In this document: positions 13,762 to 64,000 of the stretch, piece after piece | Position numbering within the stretch: the first letter of the stretch is position 1 | Layout: each line of letters opens with the position of its first letter | Assembly (NCBI RefSeq): GCF_018991925.1 | Contig: NW_024753828.1 | Coordinates: forward strand, 2,897,911 to 2,961,910 | Source: Homarus americanus | Lineage: Eukaryota; Arthropoda; Malacostraca; Decapoda; Nephropidae | DNA: 64,000 nucleotides | Direction: 5' to 3' | Position numbers and translations under genes: made by a program | Notes under the pieces: generated by a model | The model's input: only the letters and a program-made list of their open reading frames with translations | What the model was told of the DNA's origin: nothing | Databases searched by the model: none

Positions 13762-14730
13762 TATGTTTCTAGAGAGTTCTCAAGAGGACGAGATGCTATC
13801 CCTAGACCAACCTAGCGAGTACTTGGATTCACGGATAACAAGGACTTGGAATACACTGTACATATAATCACACACGCACGCACACACACACACACAAAAT
13901 GTACAAGAATTAGAAATTATATTTTTTCACCAGAGTGGACATTTAATAAGACTATAGGGTGGTCTCAGTGGTGGAGGGCAGCAACACCTCACCAAGGGTA
14001 CCGACTGTGAGTAAATTATATAAACCACTCTACGCCCACAGGACCTTAACTATAACAAAACACAATCCAGTGTTTCACTTGAACTACAGTTTGCAAGATG
14101 GACAATAGGCATTTAATCACATAGCGGAGAGCACGTGGAAAAATTGAAAATGGTCACAGATCACCATTACCAGCAAGACCCAGGCCAGGGTCTTAAACTG
14201 CCAACGGAGTGCTGGAAAACACAACCTGGTCTTTTCAATGTTAAAAGTTTATAATAAAATTTACACGAGTTGCCGACAGTACAGTACAGTACCAGTAGTA
14301 ACAGTATTAGTAGGGAACAAGTTGTTGTTGCTATTGTTGCTGTCCAGCACTCTGGAGGTCAGGGACAACCTGGACTCTCTTTTTAACATCTAGCAAAGTC
14401 ACTGGAAAAAGTGAAATTCTTAAGTTGTAAAAAGTTAATGGTTTCTAACTACCACAATTCAGGAAATCTAGTATGGAGACGGGGGAAGAAATTTAAATGG
14501 TCTTGAAGCATGACAATGAAACATGTTAATTTTTGCCTACTGAATACTAACAAAGAATGTTGAGAAACATTTAGCATTTAGAATACTTGTGTCACCTATA
14601 TCATGAAACACACATTACAATTATCTTACAAAGTCTTTACATACCCTAAATGACCCAAAATATTACATTCATAATTATATTTACATTCTCAAGAAAAATA
14701 TAGATACGTACACTTATAATCTTCTTTTTG

Positions 14731-14789
14731 TGTACTACATCCGCGTACTACTTCCGTGTACTACGTCCGTGTACTACGTCAGAGTACTG
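14731..14789. repeat. Tandem repeat of TGTACTACGTCCG-type units
   Basis: Four to five copies of a 13-14 base unit (TGTACTACATCCG, CGTACTACTTCCG, TGTACTACGTCCG, TGTACTACGTCAG), then a degenerate copy. Confidence 0.85.
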
Positions 14790-15541
14790 CAATGAACTCT
14801 TTAAAGTGTTTGTGAGGGTAGAACTAACGTTGGGCAACAATGTCACGTTACTTGTTTTACTGTAACCAAACAAACACCTTTGATTGTTCGGCAATGGCAC
14901 ACTAGGATGCACCAGCTTCTCCACTCATTGGACGACATTGGATTACTTTTTTGAGAGGCCTCTGCATTGCACAAGACATTGACTTTCAGAGAGAGAGAGT
15001 GACCTTCTGAGACCTTACCCAACAATCAAGGTTGTTTATATGTTACAAATTCTAAAATACTAGAGCTTAGGCACTCTAAATACAAACATCACATGTGTAG
15101 GGCTGTTATGATGGTGCTGATAAGGAGCACCGAAACTACTAATAACCTCTACTGGACCAAATTGATGAGTTGTGTACAATTTCCTAATGGTCAATCCCTC
15201 AGATTCTAAGTGGGCCAATTTCCACTTATTATGGTGGTACTAGGAGTGTGCAGAAGAATCTGATTATACTGCAATTCAAACACTTAAATTCATGTATATA
15301 AAATTAATGTGTTTGTATTAAACAGCTATTAGAAAACTAAATTTTTACTAGCTGATGAAATTTTGGCTATACTCATTAAATTTCCATATGAAAATTACCA
15401 GGGCCCTCTGTTGGATAGATTCATTAAGTTAATGAATAACCCATCTATGTGCACTCATTATTAACAGTCCACACCTTCACATTACAAACAAGACACTTCA
15501 CCTCAGGTCCAAGAATGGTAACTCCAATTATGTAATGTCAA

Positions 15542-15792
<251 letters not shown>

Positions 15793-17873
15793 GAAGAATA
15801 CTGGAGACACTGGGCCCTAGCTGTAAAGTGGCTTAATTAAGAACAAAGTATCAGGTCCTCCAGAACACACCAAACCTTGGCTCATCACAACCTGGAGGTG
15901 ACCCTAGGAATTGCTGCCACACACACACAGGGTCTTGGGCAGCCTCTGCAGCTATATATCCACCAGTGCAGGATCAGAGCTGGAGACTTGACCATCACCC
16001 TACATGTCTAGGCCTAAGATAAACACAGGCACAACTACCCCCCCCCTCCCCACTATAGAAGTCATTATCAACGCCTGCTCCAATGTACTAGTTCATAGGC
16101 CTCATAACATTATGGTGCTCATTCCTTCCAATTATTGTAGTTCTTCTGATAAAAATACAAGCTTCTTATATGTCAAAACATTTTTCTTACAGTAAATAGT
16201 CACCTTAAAAAAATAAAATTATATTCTACCATACTTAAAAAGATAAAAATTCAATCACAAATAATAATGAAACACTGTACTTCTATTCTAAAAGAAATTT
16301 TCCAAGGTAGTGAGCAGTGAATAGTGAACCTTAAAAAGGGGCAGGGCGTGGGGGGTTGGCAGTCAGCCTGCATGTGCTAATCGTTCCTCCTGGCCAAGGA
16401 GACCTTGGTCATGAAACCAGCACAAAAACCATGCAGGGGATTTTTCAAGATATAAAGAGAAGGTATCACACTCTGGACATAAATAACACCTTTACACATA
16501 GGGAAGAAGTTCAAGAAAGCGTATATGTTAATAGAGATCAAACAAACCTGTGGACAAACACCAAACGTGGTGCAGCCGGTGAGCATCACACCAATGCAGC
16601 CGCTCCCATCCCGCCCCCGCCTTCCCCTGGTTTGTGGATGGGAAGGTGGGTTTGGCCGGAGGGCGACGCACGGTGCAGAGTCCCTCGGCCTCATCGGCTA
16701 TAAACACAATACTACTCATGCTACACATTAAGTCTACTACAGACCGTTGTCAAGCCCTTTTCCCTTTAAAAACATATCAAACATATTTAGTTTATGCTTG
16801 GTAAAACACAAAATAAATATACACCTCTAAAATTCCACAATATTAAGCCCGGTTGACTGAAGAGACAGTTCCCTGGCATTCGTTAGCCTATAAGGTTATC
16901 GGCTGAACTTCACAGATAATAGCTCATCACTTTAGTTTCAACAAAAACTCACACTTGATAACAGTTATCAAGTCCAACACAAAACAAACTATAACTCCTT
17001 TGGCCAACTTAAAAGTTTAAAAATGTAGCTTTTAAATTATTTCCTTCAAGGCAACAAAAGAGGTAATCCAAAGAACCCAGCACAAATTTCTTTCCATCAT
17101 TCAATACTGGTGCTGTGGTCACCTCACGACTCCTGGCTCGCACACAAATGATAATTACAATAAAAATTATGATAAAAAACAATAATAACTAGCTATAGTC
17201 CTCTTGCTCATCAACAATATGCTGATGATATTTCCGCCCTTGGGACGGCTGACGCACGGTTATGATGCTCTCTGAGGGTGTGGTCACCAAGAGACAAGCG
17301 CACACTCGTACATGCACTAGTTCTACACACAAATCTGGGGCCTATACTGATGCTGCAGTTGTGTCAAGAGAATGCTCAACCCAAAAACTATTGGCCCCCA
17401 ATCAGTAATCACAGGGGAAATATTATATTATGGAGCTTCATACCTACGGATATATTTGACACTTCCGGATGCTTACTTGAACTTTGTAAACACTAATCAT
17501 TCACTATGAACCCCAAACACTTGGCACCAATATAATCGGTCTAGTTTCTTGTTGGCATTTCATTATCAATTCCCCTTTTTCTAAACTAGTCAAAGTGCAG
17601 CTAGCTCAGTAGTAATGACTTTGTTTCATGTGCTGCTTCTTTTTCCTGTGGTGAAGTAGTTCTCGTTGATAGGAGACCGAGGAGGGCACTGGAGGTCGGC
17701 CCCACACACACACTGGACCCCTCCCCTCTTTCCAGAGCACTTGCCTTTCCAATATGAGCTGTTACTTTGACTAAAATTTTCTTTCTTTTAAAAACTCTTT
17801 ACCCTACTCATTTTATATTCTGGGCTTTTTGTATTTTTGGATGTTACATTGGATGTTCCCTCAGGCAAGGCTT

Positions 17874-63043
<45,170 letters not shown>

Positions 63044-64000
63044 CTGCAATAATTTTTGAGAACAACATCTTACTTTACTGAGACCCATTGATTTTTAGCT
63101 ATGGCTGGCAGCTCTATTTACAATACATATCTGTATTCTTGATCAACTGACTGATTTGACATATTCAATCATTAAAACAACCTTTTGATCAGCCTACAGT
63201 GGTGCAACTATTAACCAATTCCCTTTGTTTATATATATTATACTGCTGGCTGGCTGGATAGTAATAAAAACATGAGAGGTATTTGTGGTCGCCTGCAGCA
63301 TACAATTGATCATTCCATTGAGTGGTGGAAAAAGAATAAAGTAAAAAAAAAAAAAAAATTAAATGAGGGAAAATAAAATAATATACTGTACACATACTAA
63401 ACTTACATCAACATCTCTCATAAGGTATGTACAGTACAGTCAGACCATAAGCCTCTCTCAGTCCTTGTAATTCAGTTGCCTTTGAAGATGTCTTGAATAA
63501 AGACAAAAGCCAATGTGCTCCATTTCCCTTTTTCCTGTGTGATTTTATCAAGTTTTAGCAAGTTTTAAACCCTGGGTACAATGGATTTCAAAATGTTGTC
63601 TCGAGAGGACTGGTAATCATGACTGTGAAGTCATTTCCCTTATCTATTTGTATTTTATAAATATTCTAATCACATTTCAAAACATACACTGAAGGGAATT
63701 CAATTTCAAAAAGCTCAAATTCCACCCTTAAAGTTAGCACAAATGGTTTTGTATTCTTTGATTTACAATAAATGTACAGGAACCAATTTAGGATTACACA
63801 GAAAAAGAAATTGCAGGAAGTGTCACTGGCAGCTCCACAATTCTCATATAAGTAAGCAGGGTTACCATTGTGAAAGCTTTATATAGAATTTTTCACAGTT
63901 TTTTTTTTCATATTTTTTGACATCGAAGGGTTAAAAGTAATTAGTGGTCTACCTACACAGGGTAATAAGTAATGGCAAGTGTTCCCTCAAGTATGGAAAG
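63044..64000 (-). other. Hipk intron upstream of exon a, to the window edge
   Basis: AT-rich sequence. No exon encoding the HIPK N-terminus was recognised here, so the missing coding exon(s) should lie to the right of the window. Confidence 0.6.

Noticed and set aside
16356..16731. Overlapping ORFs of 66-115 codons around a GC-rich patch, possible small gene
   Set aside because: Open in four frames on both strands because stop codons are rare in the GC-rich stretch; no recognisable protein.

Overview
This is eukaryotic genomic DNA, AT-rich and repeat-rich. It is most likely from a decapod crustacean: a bilaterian HIPK gene with long introns sits among CR1/jockey-like LINE pieces, a BEL/Pao LTR element, many pogo/Tigger-like elements with TA target sites, and abundant microsatellites. 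The lineage is an inference from this style; no taxon-specific marker was read.

The one host gene I can support is Hipk (homeodomain-interacting protein kinase) on the minus strand. Seventeen coding exons run from 63043 down to the stop codon at 17874, with every intron phase matching between neighbours. Together they give about 1253 residues, and only the N-terminal exon(s) lie beyond the right edge. The order is: an N-terminal linker (exons a-b), the CMGC/DYRK-type kinase domain (exons c-g, 51593 to 45379), a long low-complexity regulatory region (exons h-p, including a His/Ser-rich exon, a SUMO-interacting-type motif after DTPSP, and a small Cys-rich exon), and a conserved C-terminal tail (exon q). 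No other host gene or RNA gene was recognised.

Region by region. Positions 1-17.8 kb lie downstream of Hipk and hold LINE fragments, three pogo-like elements, tandem repeats and long (TA)n runs. Positions 17.9-31.4 kb hold the last three Hipk exons; the 8.6 kb intron between exons o and p carries an internally deleted BEL/Pao element (26448-30701) with a perfect 5-bp target duplication. Positions 31-51.6 kb hold the kinase and middle exons, with MITEs in most larger introns. Positions 51.6-62 kb are one 10.5 kb intron. It contains a pogo-like element nested inside another, then a head-to-tail array of four copies of a retroelement that joins an RT to a C-terminal restriction-like endonuclease domain. 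Each copy boundary carries (TAG)n, which suggests an element that inserts into TAG microsatellites. This array is the most interesting part of the window.
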